Part shown: positions 24,301 to 34,700 of the stretch, piece after piece
How the letters are laid out: every line of letters begins with the position of its first letter
Position numbering within the stretch: the first letter of the stretch is position 1
Translations under genes and position numbers: made by a program
Notes under the pieces: model-generated
The model's input: the letters and a program-made list of their open reading frames with translations, nothing else
The model's database searches: none
Told to the model about the DNA's origin: nothing
Origin: Clostridiales bacterium
GTDB taxonomy: Bacteria; Bacillota; Clostridia; Peptostreptococcales; Anaerovoracaceae
Length of the DNA stretch: 36,975 nt
Assembly: GCA_009782285.1 (NCBI GenBank)
Contig: WRJK01000019.1
Location: forward strand, 1-36,975
Direction of reading: 5' to 3'

Positions 24301-27300
24301 ATGAAAAAACGAATTCTATTAGTGCTGCTGTCCGTTGTCCTAGTGGTTGGCTTAATGCCGACGGCAACGTTCGCTTCAATGTCTGCTTCAGCCGCCAATG
24401 CGATCCCGAAAGATGCGCAGACATGCGCAGATATTGGTATTCTCAAGGGTGAAGACGCCGGCGTAACAGAAGAGTATCTAAATCTGGCAACCGTGCGATA
24501 TCAGTTGGTTGTTATACTGGCGCGGCTCACGGGAATAGAAGACCAGATTGACGAAGCAGATCCGGGCGCCCCCAGCTTCGCTGATGCAGCAGGACAAAGC
24601 GAATACGTGCGAAAAGTCATGGTATTTGCGAAAAACAACCCGCAATTGGGTTTTATCGGCTTCGAAGACGGCACATTCCGGCCACAGGAGCAAGCGACGA
24701 CGCAACAACTCTACAAGGTATTCTTGGTCATTCTAGGCTACACTGAAGGCAGCGATTTTACATGGGGCCAAGTATTCTCAAAAGCCGAGCAGTCCGGTAT
24801 GACAAGGCTTGCGAATTTCGGCAATATTACGAATACGAATTTGGCAACCGGACTCTGCGAAATCCTCAGGGCCAAGATGCAGGACGGTTCTGGCACGCTT
24901 GCCGCGAGCCTGAGTGAAAACGGCGTGTTAAGCCAAGACGCTGTTGAAAAAAGCGGCGTCCTAAAGTCAGATTATTTTGCCGCACAAATCACGGAAGGCG
25001 AAACGCCTCTCGCGCCAACCCCAACCAGCACCGGCGGCAGTGGCGGCGGTGGCGGTGGCGGTGGCTACACTGTCAACCACAAAATCCAAGATGCATTTAT
25101 TGAAACAACGGCAAGAAGCGAACTGGTGTACAGCCGCTACGGCTACGGAACCATGTATTACGAGGACATGACTTGGGAAGACTATCTGTTCAACGTGTTC
25201 GCTGTCCTTTATGGAAAAGGCTATGACACTCCGGAAACAAAACCTTATCCTACGCCGCCAAATACCTATGGCCCTACCCCGCTAGAGCTGGGGTACGAAG
25301 GCAATGACGACTACCTGTGGCTCACCAAATATGCAGACAACATGTTTCTCCTAAAGCCCGACAAGGATTCCGTTTCATTGACCTTGGAGATCGATGATTG
25401 GCAGGCCTTGGAAGCAACTTACTATTTCAACGACGACGACAAGGGTTCCGCCAAAACGCCCGGCAACATGGATTACAACGTAAAGCTTGAAGTTAAAAAA
25501 GTGGGCAAAGACCTGATTGCAGGGGAAGCTGCGCCAACAGTCAATCAAAACCGCATAGGCTACTACACTTATGCAAAATACCTCAACATGAAAAACAAAC
25601 GCACCCTCAATCCAGCCATCCCAAGAATGCTTGGGGATGTGGAGCAGCAGTCCAACGAGGAGGTCTTTACGAGCCTTGATTACGACACCGGGGAAACTGA
25701 CTGGATTCATTACAATTATACCTACACATGGGAGCAATTCATGTGGTACACAGCGCTCATGAAATCCAAACACTACAAAGTCATCCAGGACATAGAAGAC
25801 CTCGCTTTTGGCGACGAAGCCGATGAAGACATTCCTGAGTTTCTTCAAAATTATTATGACGACCATCCGGGGAACTGGAGAATTTCAGATGCGTTCGGGG
25901 AAGACGTACCGGATACCGTGACCTTGTACGTATACAAAGACTACTGGCAATTGACCAAGATAACGTACTACTTCAGCGGCAAACAGGTAAGCCCAGGTGG
26001 AAACAAGTACAAAATGACGCTAGAGGTCCTTTGGATGTCTGAAGACAACCGCACCGGCGTGGGTGGGCAATCAGCCGACGTTGCCGTCTTCCCGCCGTAC
26101 GGGACTATTGGAACCCACCGGTCACAGAATCAGACCAATGCCCTTGCCGATGTGTTGTGGGTTGAAAGCATAGTGGATAACCAGCCATTTGAATTCCAAG
26201 ATGCATTTATTGAAACAACTGCAAGAAGCGAACTGGCATACGACAGCTACGGCTACGGAACCATGTACTACGAGGACATGACTTGGGAAGACTATCTGTT
26301 CAACGTGTTCGCTGTCCTCTATGGAAAAGGCTATGACACTCCGGAGACAAAACCCTATCCCACGCCGCCGAATACCCGTAGCCCTACCCCTCTAGAGCTG
26401 GGGTACGAAGGCAATGCTGATTATCTGTGGCTCACCAAATACGCAGACAACATGTACCTCTTGAAGCCTGGCAAGGATTCCGTAACATTGTCTTTGGCGA
26501 TCGATGATTGGCAGACTCTGGAAGCAACTTACTATTTCAACGACAACGACAAGGCTTCCGCCAAAACGCCTGGCGACATGGATTACAACGTAAAGCTTGA
26601 AGCCAAAATATTGGGCAGAGACCTGATTGTCGGGAAAGCTGCGCCAACAGTCGATCAAAACCGCATAGGCTACTACACTTATGCAAAATACCTCAACATG
26701 AAAAACAAACGCACCGTCAATCCGGCCATCCCGAGAATGCTTGGGGATGTTGAGCAGCAGTCCAACGAGGAAATCTTCACGAGCCTCGATTACGCCACCG
26801 GGGAAACTGACTGGATCCATTACAACTACACCTACACATGGGAGCAATTCATGTGGTACACAGCGCTCATGAAATCCAAACACTACAAAGTCATCCAGGA
26901 TATTGAAGACCTCGCTTTTGGTGACGAAGCCGATGAAGACATTCCTGAGTTTCTTCAAAATTATTATGACGACCATCCAGGGAACTGGAGAATTTCAGAT
27001 GCATTCGGGGAAGACATACCAGATACCGTGACACTGTACGTATACAAAGACTACTGGCAATTGACCAAAATAACGTACTACTTTAGCGGTAAAAAGTTAA
27101 GCCCAGATGGAAACAAATACAAAATGACGCTAGAGGTCCTTTGGATGTCTGAGGAAAATCGCACCGGAGTGGGCGGGCAATCAGCCGACGTTACTGTTTT
27201 TCCGCCATACGAAACAATCGGAACCCACCGGTCACAAAATCAAGCAAATGCCCTTGCCGACATGGTGTTGGCTGAAAGCATAGTGGATGGTGATGCACGA

Positions 27301-27306
27301 CAGTAA
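24301..27306 (+). CDS. Secreted S-layer-homology-like protein with tandem duplicated domains
   Basis: The 1001-residue protein starts at ATG 24301, which has AAAGGAG just upstream and a clean signal peptide (about 1-25, ending TFA-S). Residues about 30-240 contain SLH-like segments (DAQTCADIGILKG, LATVRYQLVVILARLTG, GFEDGTFRPQEQATTQQLYKVF) that usually bind secondary cell-wall polymers. A Thr/Ser then poly-Gly linker (about 241-257) leads to two nearly identical 370-residue units (262-631 and 632-1001). Each unit holds two related halves with a Y-x-x-MTWEDYLF or YTYTWEQFMWY opening and a WQALEATYYF or WQLTKITYYF strand. The units are rich in Tyr, Trp and Asp and match no domain I know. A surface structural or binding role is inferred. 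Confidence 0.88.
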   Translation: MKKRILLVLLSVVLVVGLMPTATFASMSASAANAIPKDAQTCADIGILKGEDAGVTEEYLNLATVRYQLVVILARLTGIEDQIDEADPGAPSFADAAGQSEYVRKVMVFAKNNPQLGFIGFEDGTFRPQEQATTQQLYKVFLVILGYTEGSDFTWGQVFSKAEQSGMTRLANFGNITNTNLATGLCEILRAKMQDGSGTLAASLSENGVLSQDAVEKSGVLKSDYFAAQITEGETPLAPTPTSTGGSGGGGGGGGYTVNHKIQDAFIETTARSELVYSRYGYGTMYYEDMTWEDYLFNVFAVLYGKGYDTPETKPYPTPPNTYGPTPLELGYEGNDDYLWLTKYADNMFLLKPDKDSVSLTLEIDDWQALEATYYFNDDDKGSAKTPGNMDYNVKLEVKKVGKDLIAGEAAPTVNQNRIGYYTYAKYLNMKNKRTLNPAIPRMLGDVEQQSNEEVFTSLDYDTGETDWIHYNYTYTWEQFMWYTALMKSKHYKVIQDIEDLAFGDEADEDIPEFLQNYYDDHPGNWRISDAFGEDVPDTVTLYVYKDYWQLTKITYYFSGKQVSPGGNKYKMTLEVLWMSEDNRTGVGGQSADVAVFPPYGTIGTHRSQNQTNALADVLWVESIVDNQPFEFQDAFIETTARSELAYDSYGYGTMYYEDMTWEDYLFNVFAVLYGKGYDTPETKPYPTPPNTRSPTPLELGYEGNADYLWLTKYADNMYLLKPGKDSVTLSLAIDDWQTLEATYYFNDNDKASAKTPGDMDYNVKLEAKILGRDLIVGKAAPTVDQNRIGYYTYAKYLNMKNKRTVNPAIPRMLGDVEQQSNEEIFTSLDYATGETDWIHYNYTYTWEQFMWYTALMKSKHYKVIQDIEDLAFGDEADEDIPEFLQNYYDDHPGNWRISDAFGEDIPDTVTLYVYKDYWQLTKITYYFSGKKLSPDGNKYKMTLEVLWMSEENRTGVGGQSADVTVFPPYETIGTHRSQNQANALADMVLAESIVDGDARQ
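25086..27300 (+). repeat. 1110-bp tandem duplication inside the S-layer-like gene
   Basis: CCAAGATGCATTTATTGAAA occurs at 25086 and again at 26196, and the reading frames stay nearly identical throughout both 1110-bp units. Many differences are silent or conservative, so the copies are under similar constraint or are homogenised by recombination. Confidence 0.9.
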
Positions 27307-27343
27307 ATCTGCTTTTTCTTCAGCAATTTTTTCAAACAGTGCC

Positions 27344-27372
27344 TTGACAACTGCCTATAGCAGGTATATGAT
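27344..27372 (+). promoter_or_regulatory. Promoter of the mgtA riboswitch transcript
   Basis: TTGACA (27344-27349) and TATGAT (27367-27372) are 17 bases apart, placing the start a few bases before the M-box aptamer. Confidence 0.85.
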
Positions 27373-27387
27373 AGTTGAGGTTAAGCC

Positions 27388-27543
27388 GTTTCGGTAGGTG
27401 AGGCTACCACAGGGATACGGGTTGCTGCCGCGGAGTCGTGGAGACACGATGAGAAGGTTGAACAGTCCATGTCGAAACCAAGGCATGGAATAACGCAACA
27501 ACATCGCCCTGTGAAGCCAAAGCTTGAACGATGACGAGTTTGC
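27388..27543 (+). promoter_or_regulatory. M-box (ykoK) magnesium riboswitch
   Basis: The aptamer shows the conserved landmarks in order: GGTAGGTGAGGCTACC, GATACGGGTTGCTGCCG, GAGACACGATGAGAAGGT, a variable hairpin (CCATGTC ... GGCATGG), and GAAGCCAAAGCTTGAACGATG. This matches the Mg2+-sensing M-box that controls mgtE and mgtA genes in Firmicutes. High Mg2+ should favour the downstream terminator and lower expression of the adjacent Mg2+ ATPase gene. Confidence 0.9.
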
Positions 27544-27578
27544 GCTTCGCTGTGGCGAGGCGCTGTTTGCGGGATTTT

Positions 27579-27620
27579 ATCCCCTGTCATTGTTCGCAAC
27601 CGATGGCAGGGGATTTCTAT
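27579..27620 (+). terminator. Riboswitch expression-platform terminator
   Basis: ATCCCCTGTCAT (27579-27590) pairs with ATGGCAGGGGAT (27603-27614), a 12-bp stem with one G-U pair, followed by a T-rich run. A second hairpin, GCGCTTCGC/GCGAGGCGC (about 27542-27563), lies between aptamer and terminator and may take part in the switch. Confidence 0.8.
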
Positions 27621-27653
27621 TGATATTTTAGGGAAAAGCGAGGTGAAAAAGGA

Positions 27654-27752
27654 ATGGAATCTGGAAGTAAATGCAGCCCTGAACCTGACGGGCGGCACGG
27701 TCACAAAGCGGCGGCATGCGATATTTTTCCATTCCGTCACCACAAACCGTAG
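27654..27752 (+). CDS. Possible 32-codon leader peptide before mgtA
   Basis: ATG 27654 follows GAGGTGAAAAAGGA and opens 32 codons ending at TAG 27750-27752, 74 bases before the ATPase start. The peptide contains PEPDGR and ends FPFRHHKP. Enterobacterial mgtA has a proline-containing leader peptide (MgtL), so the position is suggestive, but there is no sequence relation. It may be chance. Confidence 0.2.
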   Translation: MESGSKCSPEPDGRHGHKAAACDIFPFRHHKP

Positions 27753-27826
27753 ATAAAGGCTGCTTGCCAGCGTTTGGACTGTACACCAGGCAATTGTTAA
27801 CGCTTAAGAAATGGAGGTACAGACCA

Positions 27827-30487
27827 ATGAACAACGCAAAAGAAAGAATGAATTTTGCCGCACTTGCGGAAACAGAAGAATTGTTTGCAAAGCTAGAGAC
27901 GTCGCTTGAGGGTTTGAGCGAGGCTTTGGCAGAAAACTCCAGGGACGAATACGGCGACAACACGGTAACTCATGGGAAAAAAGCATCGCTGCCGGAGCGC
28001 GTCGCAAAAGCTTTCATCAACCCCTTTACCGCAATACTGTTCGGACTTGCAGTGGTGTCGGCTTTTACAGACATCATCTGGGCAAAGCCCTGGGAGGCAG
28101 ACCCAATGGCGGTCATCATCATCACCACGATGGTGCTCTTTTCAGGCATACTGCGGTTCGTGCAGGAGACAAGGAGCGGCCATGCCGCAGAAAACCTGCT
28201 GAAGATGATAACGACCACTACCAATGTACGAAGGCGGGAAACTGGAAATCAAGAAATCCCACTTGAAGACGTAGTAGTCGGCGACATCGTACACCTTTCA
28301 GCTGGCGACATGATCCCGGCAGACATGAGGGTCGTCCATGCGAAGGACCTGTTTGTCAGCCAATCAGCCCTGACAGGCGAAAGCGTTGCCGTAGAAAAAA
28401 CCCCGGAAGCAGCAAAAGGCGATCTTGACGCTTTGACGGAGCTCCCAAACCTCGCGTTCATGGGCACAAACGTCATTAGCGGCAGCGCAGTGGGCGTTGT
28501 TGTTGCAACTGGCAACGACACCATATTTGGCGAAATGGCGAAGGGGGTCAGCATAAAGCCGGTGCAGACCAGCTTTGAAAAAGGCGTCAACACAGTTTCA
28601 TGGCTGCTGATCCGCTTCATGCTCATCATGGTTCCCATCGTGCTGTTCGTCAACGGGTTTACAAAAGGCGACTGGATGGAAGCGTCTCTGTTCGCGCTGT
28701 CGATAGCTGTGGGGCTCACGCCCGAAATGCTCCCGATGATTGTCACCACATGCCTCGCCAAGGGCGCAGTGGCAATGTCAAGAGAGAAAACTGTTATCAA
28801 AAATCTGAACTCTATACAAAACCTAGGCTCGATGGACGTCCTCTGCACAGACAAAACGGGGACGCTGACGCTGGACAAGGTGGTTTTGATGTACCACCTC
28901 AACATCCACGGGCAGGAAGACACGCGGGTATTGCGCCACGCATTCCTAAACAGCTATTACCAGACAGGCTTAAAAAACCTGATGGACATCGCCATCATAC
29001 AAAGAGCCGGGGAGCTTCAGGAAGAAATAGACGAATTGCACGGGCTGGCTGAAAAATTCACGAAAGTGGATGAGATACCCTTTGATTTCGAGCGCCGCCG
29101 CATGAGCGTCGTGGTGGCAAACGGCAAAACGCAGATGATCACAAAGGGCGCGGTTGAAGAAATGCTGGCAGTTTGCAGCTTCGCCGAGTACAAAGGAAAC
29201 GTAGAACCGCTGACCGAAGACATCAAGGAGTACATCCTCAAGAAAGTGGACGAACTGAACGAAGACGGCATGCGCGTTATCGCAGTGGCGCAAAAAACTG
29301 ACCCCTCCCCAGTTGGCGCGTTTTCAGTGGCAGACGAATCCGACATGGTGCTGATGGGCTACCTTGCGTTCCTCGATCCCCCGAAAGAATCCACCGCTGA
29401 CGCCATCAACGCTTTGCGGTCATATGGTGTGGGCGTGAAAGTCCTGACCGGCGACAACGACAAGGTGACGCGCTGCGTCTGTAAGCAAGTGGGCCTTCCG
29501 GTTGACCGCATCCTGCTTGGGTCCGACTTGGACGACATGAGCGACAGCGCGCTTAGCAAAGTGGCCGAAGAAGTGAGCGTGTTCGCCAAACTGTCGCCGC
29601 AGCAGAAAGCAAGGGTCATAACAGCACTTAGGGACAACGGCCACAGCGTCGGCTACATGGGCGACGGCATAAACGACGCAGCGGCAATGAAGGCCTCCGA
29701 CGTGGGCATCTCGGTGGATACCGCTGTTGACATCGCAAAGGAGTCAGCCGACGTTATCCTGCTTGAAAAGGATTTAATGGTACTGGAGAAGGGCATCGTC
29801 GAAGGGCGAAAAACTTACGCAAACATGATCAAATACATCAAGATGACGGCAAGCTCGAATTTCGGGAACATGTTCTCAGTGCTTGCAGCCAGTGCTTTCC
29901 TGCCCTTTATCCCGATGCTGCCGATTCATTTGATACTGCTCAACCTGATATACGATTTGTCCTGTTCGGCAATCCCTTGGGACAACGTGGACAGGGAATT
30001 CCTCGCTGTTCCGAGGAAATGGGACGCTTCTTCTATCGGCAAATTCATGCTGTGGATCGGCCCCACGAGCTCTGTGTTTGACATTACGACGTACCTGCTC
30101 ATGTACTTCGTCGTCTGCCCCGCTGCGGCAGGGGGGCTGATGTTCCACCAGATTGCTGATCCAGAAGTGCTAGCGCTGTTTATCGCAGTTTTCCATGCCG
30201 GGTGGTTCGTGGAGTCCATGTGGACCCAGACCCTAGTCATTCATCTGATACGGACGCCAAAAATCCCGTTTGTCCAAAGCCGGGCATCCACCCCGCTCAC
30301 CCTGCTCACTTTTGTTGGCATCGTTTTCCTGACTGCCATTCCGTTTACTGGGTTTGGCGCGTCAATCGGCCTTGCCGCCCTGCCTGCTTCGTTCTTCGCG
30401 TGGATGGCGCTGACCGTAGCCCTTTACATGGTGCTTGTGACATTTTTCAAGTGGATTTTCGTCAGGAGGTACGGGGAGCTGCTGTGA
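27827..30487 (+). CDS. mgtA: Magnesium-importing P-type ATPase
   Basis: The 886-residue P3B-type ATPase brings Mg2+ into the cell. Visible motifs are the actuator-domain TGES ([10 protein letters not shown]), the phosphorylated Asp342 in DKTGTLT, the nucleotide-binding region (KGAVEEML), LTGDN and the hinge [18 protein letters not shown]. Transmembrane pairs lie at about 65-120 and 250-310, with more at the C-terminus (from about 680). ATG 27827 follows GGAGG (27813-27817) at good spacing; an upstream in-frame start would lack a ribosome site and overlap the leader. The M-box riboswitch and terminator ahead of it fix both function and regulation. The MgtA/MgtB choice is by length and general similarity. 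Confidence 0.95.
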   Translation: MNNAKERMNFAALAETEELFAKLETSLEGLSEALAENSRDEYGDNTVTHGKKASLPERVAKAFINPFTAILFGLAVVSAFTDIIWAKPWEADPMAVIIITTMVLFSGILRFVQETRSGHAAENLLKMITTTTNVRRRETGNQEIPLEDVVVGDIVHLSAGDMIPADMRVVHAKDLFVSQSALTGESVAVEKTPEAAKGDLDALTELPNLAFMGTNVISGSAVGVVVATGNDTIFGEMAKGVSIKPVQTSFEKGVNTVSWLLIRFMLIMVPIVLFVNGFTKGDWMEASLFALSIAVGLTPEMLPMIVTTCLAKGAVAMSREKTVIKNLNSIQNLGSMDVLCTDKTGTLTLDKVVLMYHLNIHGQEDTRVLRHAFLNSYYQTGLKNLMDIAIIQRAGELQEEIDELHGLAEKFTKVDEIPFDFERRRMSVVVANGKTQMITKGAVEEMLAVCSFAEYKGNVEPLTEDIKEYILKKVDELNEDGMRVIAVAQKTDPSPVGAFSVADESDMVLMGYLAFLDPPKESTADAINALRSYGVGVKVLTGDNDKVTRCVCKQVGLPVDRILLGSDLDDMSDSALSKVAEEVSVFAKLSPQQKARVITALRDNGHSVGYMGDGINDAAAMKASDVGISVDTAVDIAKESADVILLEKDLMVLEKGIVEGRKTYANMIKYIKMTASSNFGNMFSVLAASAFLPFIPMLPIHLILLNLIYDLSCSAIPWDNVDREFLAVPRKWDASSIGKFMLWIGPTSSVFDITTYLLMYFVVCPAAAGGLMFHQIADPEVLALFIAVFHAGWFVESMWTQTLVIHLIRTPKIPFVQSRASTPLTLLTFVGIVFLTAIPFTGFGASIGLAALPASFFAWMALTVALYMVLVTFFKWIFVRRYGELL

Positions 30488-30492
30488 TTGTG

Positions 30493-30521
30493 TTGTGTTC
30501 GTATGGTGAAAGTGTTATAAT
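30493..30521 (+). promoter_or_regulatory. Promoter of the BREX operon
   Basis: TTGTGT (30493-30498) and a perfect TATAAT (30516-30521) are 17 bases apart, 33 bases before brxA. No BrxR-type regulator gene precedes it. Confidence 0.65.
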
Positions 30522-30554
30522 AAACAACAAATGTAAAAACAGGAAAGTGCCGCT

Positions 30555-31157
30555 ATGCAAAACGAACTGCAATACACCTCGTCGATAAAAGACATGCCCC
30601 TCATGTTCTCTGAAATGAAAAGAACGGCGCTGCTGCTGTGCGAAGGCAAGACAGGCTGCGAGATAGTAGGCTTGTCTTTGGAAGGGAACATATATCAGCT
30701 TGAAAAAGCGAAGCGCCGCCGCGACGTGCCGATCAGGATGGTTAAGCGGCTCTCCACGCTCAGCATGCCTCTCGTGGAAGTAATTGCACACGGGCAAGAC
30801 GCCGAAGCCAAGCTGATAGCTTTCCTTGCGCTGGTAAAAGCGGATCGGCTGCTTTTTGAATACATGCACGAAATCTACGAAGACAAGAACCATGCGGGGC
30901 ATGTCGAGATAACGGATCATGATTTCATTAACTTTATAGAGCGCAAGGCGCAAAGCAGCGAAACTGTGGCGAGGTGGTCTGCGGGAAACCTCGCAGGCAT
31001 CCGCAGCAAAATCAAGAGCGCCTTGTGCGACGCAGGGCTGGCAAAACGAGACGGCAACAGTTTGCTGATTCAAAGGCCTATTGTTGACTGCGAGCTTCGC
31101 AAGTTGCTTGACAAAGCAGACGGCATGTACTTGAAAGCGATGCTTATGGAGGCATAA
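30555..31157 (+). CDS. brxA: BREX system protein BrxA (DUF1819)
   Basis: The 200-residue protein has the usual length and layout of DUF1819/BrxA: an N-terminal segment SSIKDMPLMFSEMKRTALLL, a helical middle (AFLALVKADRLLFEYMHEIY) and a C-terminal winged-helix-like region (GIRSKIKSALCDAGLA). BrxA is a small DNA-binding component conserved in type 1 BREX, a system that blocks phage replication and marks host DNA by PglX methylation. The identification rests on sequence feel and on the diagnostic order brxA-brxB-brxC. A GGAAAG site precedes ATG 30555. It is the first gene of the operon. Confidence 0.88.
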   Translation: MQNELQYTSSIKDMPLMFSEMKRTALLLCEGKTGCEIVGLSLEGNIYQLEKAKRRRDVPIRMVKRLSTLSMPLVEVIAHGQDAEAKLIAFLALVKADRLLFEYMHEIYEDKNHAGHVEITDHDFINFIERKAQSSETVARWSAGNLAGIRSKIKSALCDAGLAKRDGNSLLIQRPIVDCELRKLLDKADGMYLKAMLMEA

Positions 31158-31160
31158 CTT

Positions 31161-31748
31161 ATGATGAGTTTGAACGAAAGGCTTGACCTCATTGAGCCCA
31201 AGATACTTGACAGCAGTTTCCGCACGGGGCGCGGCACTGCCAACGAGGTCAACTTTTGGATTTTTGACTACAACTCGGAAGATGAAATGGCTGTGCGAGC
31301 GCATGTTGATTTTTTAGTGAACCGCATCAACGGAAAGCGCGACGACGTTCACATTGCGCACTTTGACTTGTACGACATGATGATCGAGGCTCTGCGGTCG
31401 AAAAACTACCTAGACAAAGTCAAGCAAAGGGAAGAATCCCAAGGCAGCGACGCAATTGTCAACCCGATCAAGCGGACGCTCCGGCTGACGGAGGACGGCG
31501 ATTTGATAATAAACAAAATCGCAGGAAACCTGACACCGGGAAAAGACATAGTCTTTATAACGGGCGTAGGGAAAGCGTGGCCAATAATCCGCTCTCACAC
31601 CATACTCAACAACCTGCACAGCAAGATAGATCGTAACCCGCTAGTCATGTTCTTCCCCGGCAATTACACCAGCGAGCTGCGCTTGTTCGGAGAAATAACA
31701 GACGACAACTACTACAGGGCGTTCAGGTTTGACTCTGTACAAGCCTGA
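31161..31748 (+). CDS. brxB: BREX system protein BrxB (DUF1788)
   Basis: The 195-residue protein shows the BrxB/DUF1788 pattern: NERLDLIEPKILDSSFRTGR and ANEVNFWIFDYNSEDE at the start, a central VHIAHFDLYDMMIE, FITGVGKAWPIIRSHTILNN, and MFFPGNYTSELRLFG near the end. The FPG/SELRLFG strand-loop resembles the P-loop-less fold seen in this family. Its role in BREX is essential but biochemically unclear. It starts 3 bases after brxA (GGAGG at 31148-31152) and ends 26 bases before brxC, so translation is likely coupled. Confidence 0.9.
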   Translation: MMSLNERLDLIEPKILDSSFRTGRGTANEVNFWIFDYNSEDEMAVRAHVDFLVNRINGKRDDVHIAHFDLYDMMIEALRSKNYLDKVKQREESQGSDAIVNPIKRTLRLTEDGDLIINKIAGNLTPGKDIVFITGVGKAWPIIRSHTILNNLHSKIDRNPLVMFFPGNYTSELRLFGEITDDNYYRAFRFDSVQA

Positions 31749-31774
31749 ACAACGGAAAGGCAAAGGGAGGCATC

Positions 31775-34700
31775 ATGAAAATTAAGGGCATGTTTCAAAA
31801 GGACATAGGAAGGCCGATTCAGGGCGTTGTGAAAATTGGGCAGGATTCTGTGGACACGATAACGGTGGAGCTTGACGAATACGTGGTCACCAAAGAACTG
31901 AACCGCCATTTCGACAAGTTCTTTGCCGGCTACCGCAGGGGGACGCAGCACCGCACCGACAAGATGGGCGTGTGGATATCTGGCTTCTTTGGGAGCGGCA
32001 AGTCCCACTTCCTGAAAATCCTCTCCTATCTGCTTGGCGACAATGTTTACGACGGTGCTAAGGCGATAGACTTTTTCAGCAGCAAGATAGAAGGCAGCCG
32101 CATCATGGCAGACATGCAAACCGCAGCAGGTACAAACGCGGATGTCATCCTCTTCAACATAGACGCTGAAGCGGATTCCGATTCAAAAGCCAACAAAGAC
32201 CCTATTGTAAAAGTTTTCATGAAAGTCTTCAACAAGATGCAGGGCTTTTGCAGCACAATGCCATGGATTGCCGATTTGGAGCGGCAGATGGAAAAAGACG
32301 GAAAATACGATGCTTTCAGGGCACGCTTCAAGGAATTAGCCGGCAGCGACTGGGAATACGCCCGCAACGACTTCTACTTCGAGCAAGACAATGTCGTCAA
32401 TGCGCTGTCAGACGCCACAAAAATGAGCATTGACGCCGCCCTCGCTTGGTACAACAAAGCGGAAGAGCACTACGCCCTCGACATCAACTCTTTCGCCCGC
32501 AAGGTGCGCGAGTACATAGAAGCAAAAGAGCAAAAAACAGGCAAAAAGCATTTTGTCGTTTTCCTGTGCGACGAAGTTGGGCAGTACGTGGGCAGTTCCG
32601 GCGCTCTCATGCTCAACCTCCAGAACATCGTTGAAGGGCTTGGAAACGAATGCGGCGGGCAGGCATGGGTCATATGCACCGGGCAGGAGGACATAGACTC
32701 CTTGACAAATGTAAACCGGGACGCTTTTTCAAAGATTATCGGACGGTTCGACACCAGGCTCTCCTTGTCTTCTGCGAACGTGGACGAAGTCATCAAAAAG
32801 AGGCTGCTTGCCAAGACGGAAACGGCAGCAGAAATGCTTCGCCTTGTCTACAGCGAAAAAGAGGCTGTGCTGAAAAACCTCATCACGTTTTCGCAGGACA
32901 CGCCAGAAAAACGGCTTTATGATTCGGCAGGCGACTTTGCAGACATATACCCTTTTGTCCCATATCAGTTCAATTTGCTCCAAGCCGTGTTCAACGGCAT
33001 CAGGACGCACGGCGCTTCGGGCAAGCACCTGTCCGAAGGCGAGCGCTCCCTGCTCAGCGCATTTCAGGAAGCTGCAATGCAATACTCAAATTCGGCAGAC
33101 AGCATTCTTATTCCCTTCGAAGCATTTTATCCGACGGTAGAAACATTCCTAGACCACAATATACGCAAGGTGATATTGGATGCAGAAGACAGCGCCCATC
33201 GCGGCGGTGCACTGCGCACCTATGACGTCGAAGTCCTCAAAGTGTTGTTCATGGTCAAGTACATACCAAACGTGCTTCCTGCCAACCTTGAAAACATCAC
33301 CACCGTTATGCTCCAATACATTGACGAGGACAAGATCGAAGCCAAGAAAAAAGTGGACGCTTCACTGCGCCGCCTTGAGGAGCAGAAACTGATCATAAAG
33401 AACGGCGACCAGTTCATCTTCCTTACGAACGAAGAGCAGGACATCAACAGGGAAATTAGGGAAATCCGCATAGACCAGTCTGAAATAGTTGACAAGGTGG
33501 GCAGTGAAATATTCTCCGTCCTGTTTGGCGTAAACAAGAAGTTCCGCTATAGCGAGCGGCACGACTTTGGCTTCAACACCATCATAGACGACCGCCCGCT
33601 CGGAGCGCAGAAAGAAGAAATCGGCTTGCGGGTAATAACCCCGGTGTACGCCCACGGCGGCGCAGACGACATGGAAATGAAAGGCATGTCTTTGCGTGAG
33701 CGCAACGTCATCGCCTGCTTGCCGCCGGACACGGGATTTTTGGACGAAATGGAGCAGTCGCTGCAAATCGAAACTTTCATCAGGCGAAATTCGGGCAGGG
33801 CAGCATCCGACACGATTGAGGACATCAAAACCACAAAAATCCGCGAAGGCAAGCAAAGAGCAATGCGCTGCCGCGACTTGATTGCAGAGGCATTAAAAAA
33901 AGCAGCACTCTATGTGAACGGCAACAGGCTAGGCATAAAAGAGAAGCCGCCGGAGCAGCGCATAAACGACGCGTTCAGGACGCTTGTCGAGAGCATATAC
34001 ACAAAACAGAACTACATAAACCAGCCATACCCTACGGTGGACAGCCTGCGGGCGGTTTTGGCAGAAAAAGACAGCCAATTGATTATAGACGGCACGGAGC
34101 AGGCTTTGCCGAACCATCTTGCGCTGACCGAAATGATTGAGGTAATCGAGAGGATACACTTTAAAAACCTGCCTGCCACCATGCGGAGCTTGTCTGAGCA
34201 ATTTGGAAAAATCCCCTATGGATGGAAAGACATGGACATAGCCGGGACAATCCTGACCCTGTTAAAAAAACAGAAAATCCGCTTTGAAATGAACGGCGAA
34301 AACATCACTGCTGACGATGTAAACGCCATCAACTACGTCACGAAACGGGAATACTTGGACAGGCTTGTAGTGAAGTGGCGCGACATAGTCAACCCGGCGC
34401 TTATTGCAAACGCAAAGGACATCGCCAAAGAAGTGTTTTGCAGAAGCGACATACCCAGCGACGAGGATGGCTTGATGAGCCGCATAAAGGGCTTTGCTGC
34501 TGCGGAGCTTTCCGGCAACAACGACAGCATTAAGGACTTGCTCCACGAATACAGCAACAGCAAGCGGTACCCGGGCAGATCCGTCTTGGAGAGCGGCAAA
34601 AAGCTGCTGGAGCAAATTGAAAAGACTAAGGAGACAAGAGCGTTCTACGAGTATTTGCACAACGAAAAAGAAGCAATGCTTGATTACGCGGAGGATGTCC

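Noticed and set aside
25375-26976. Two similar minus-strand open frames (25375-25866, 26392-26976)
   Set aside because: They are antisense copies produced by the 1110-bp duplication in the S-layer-like gene.
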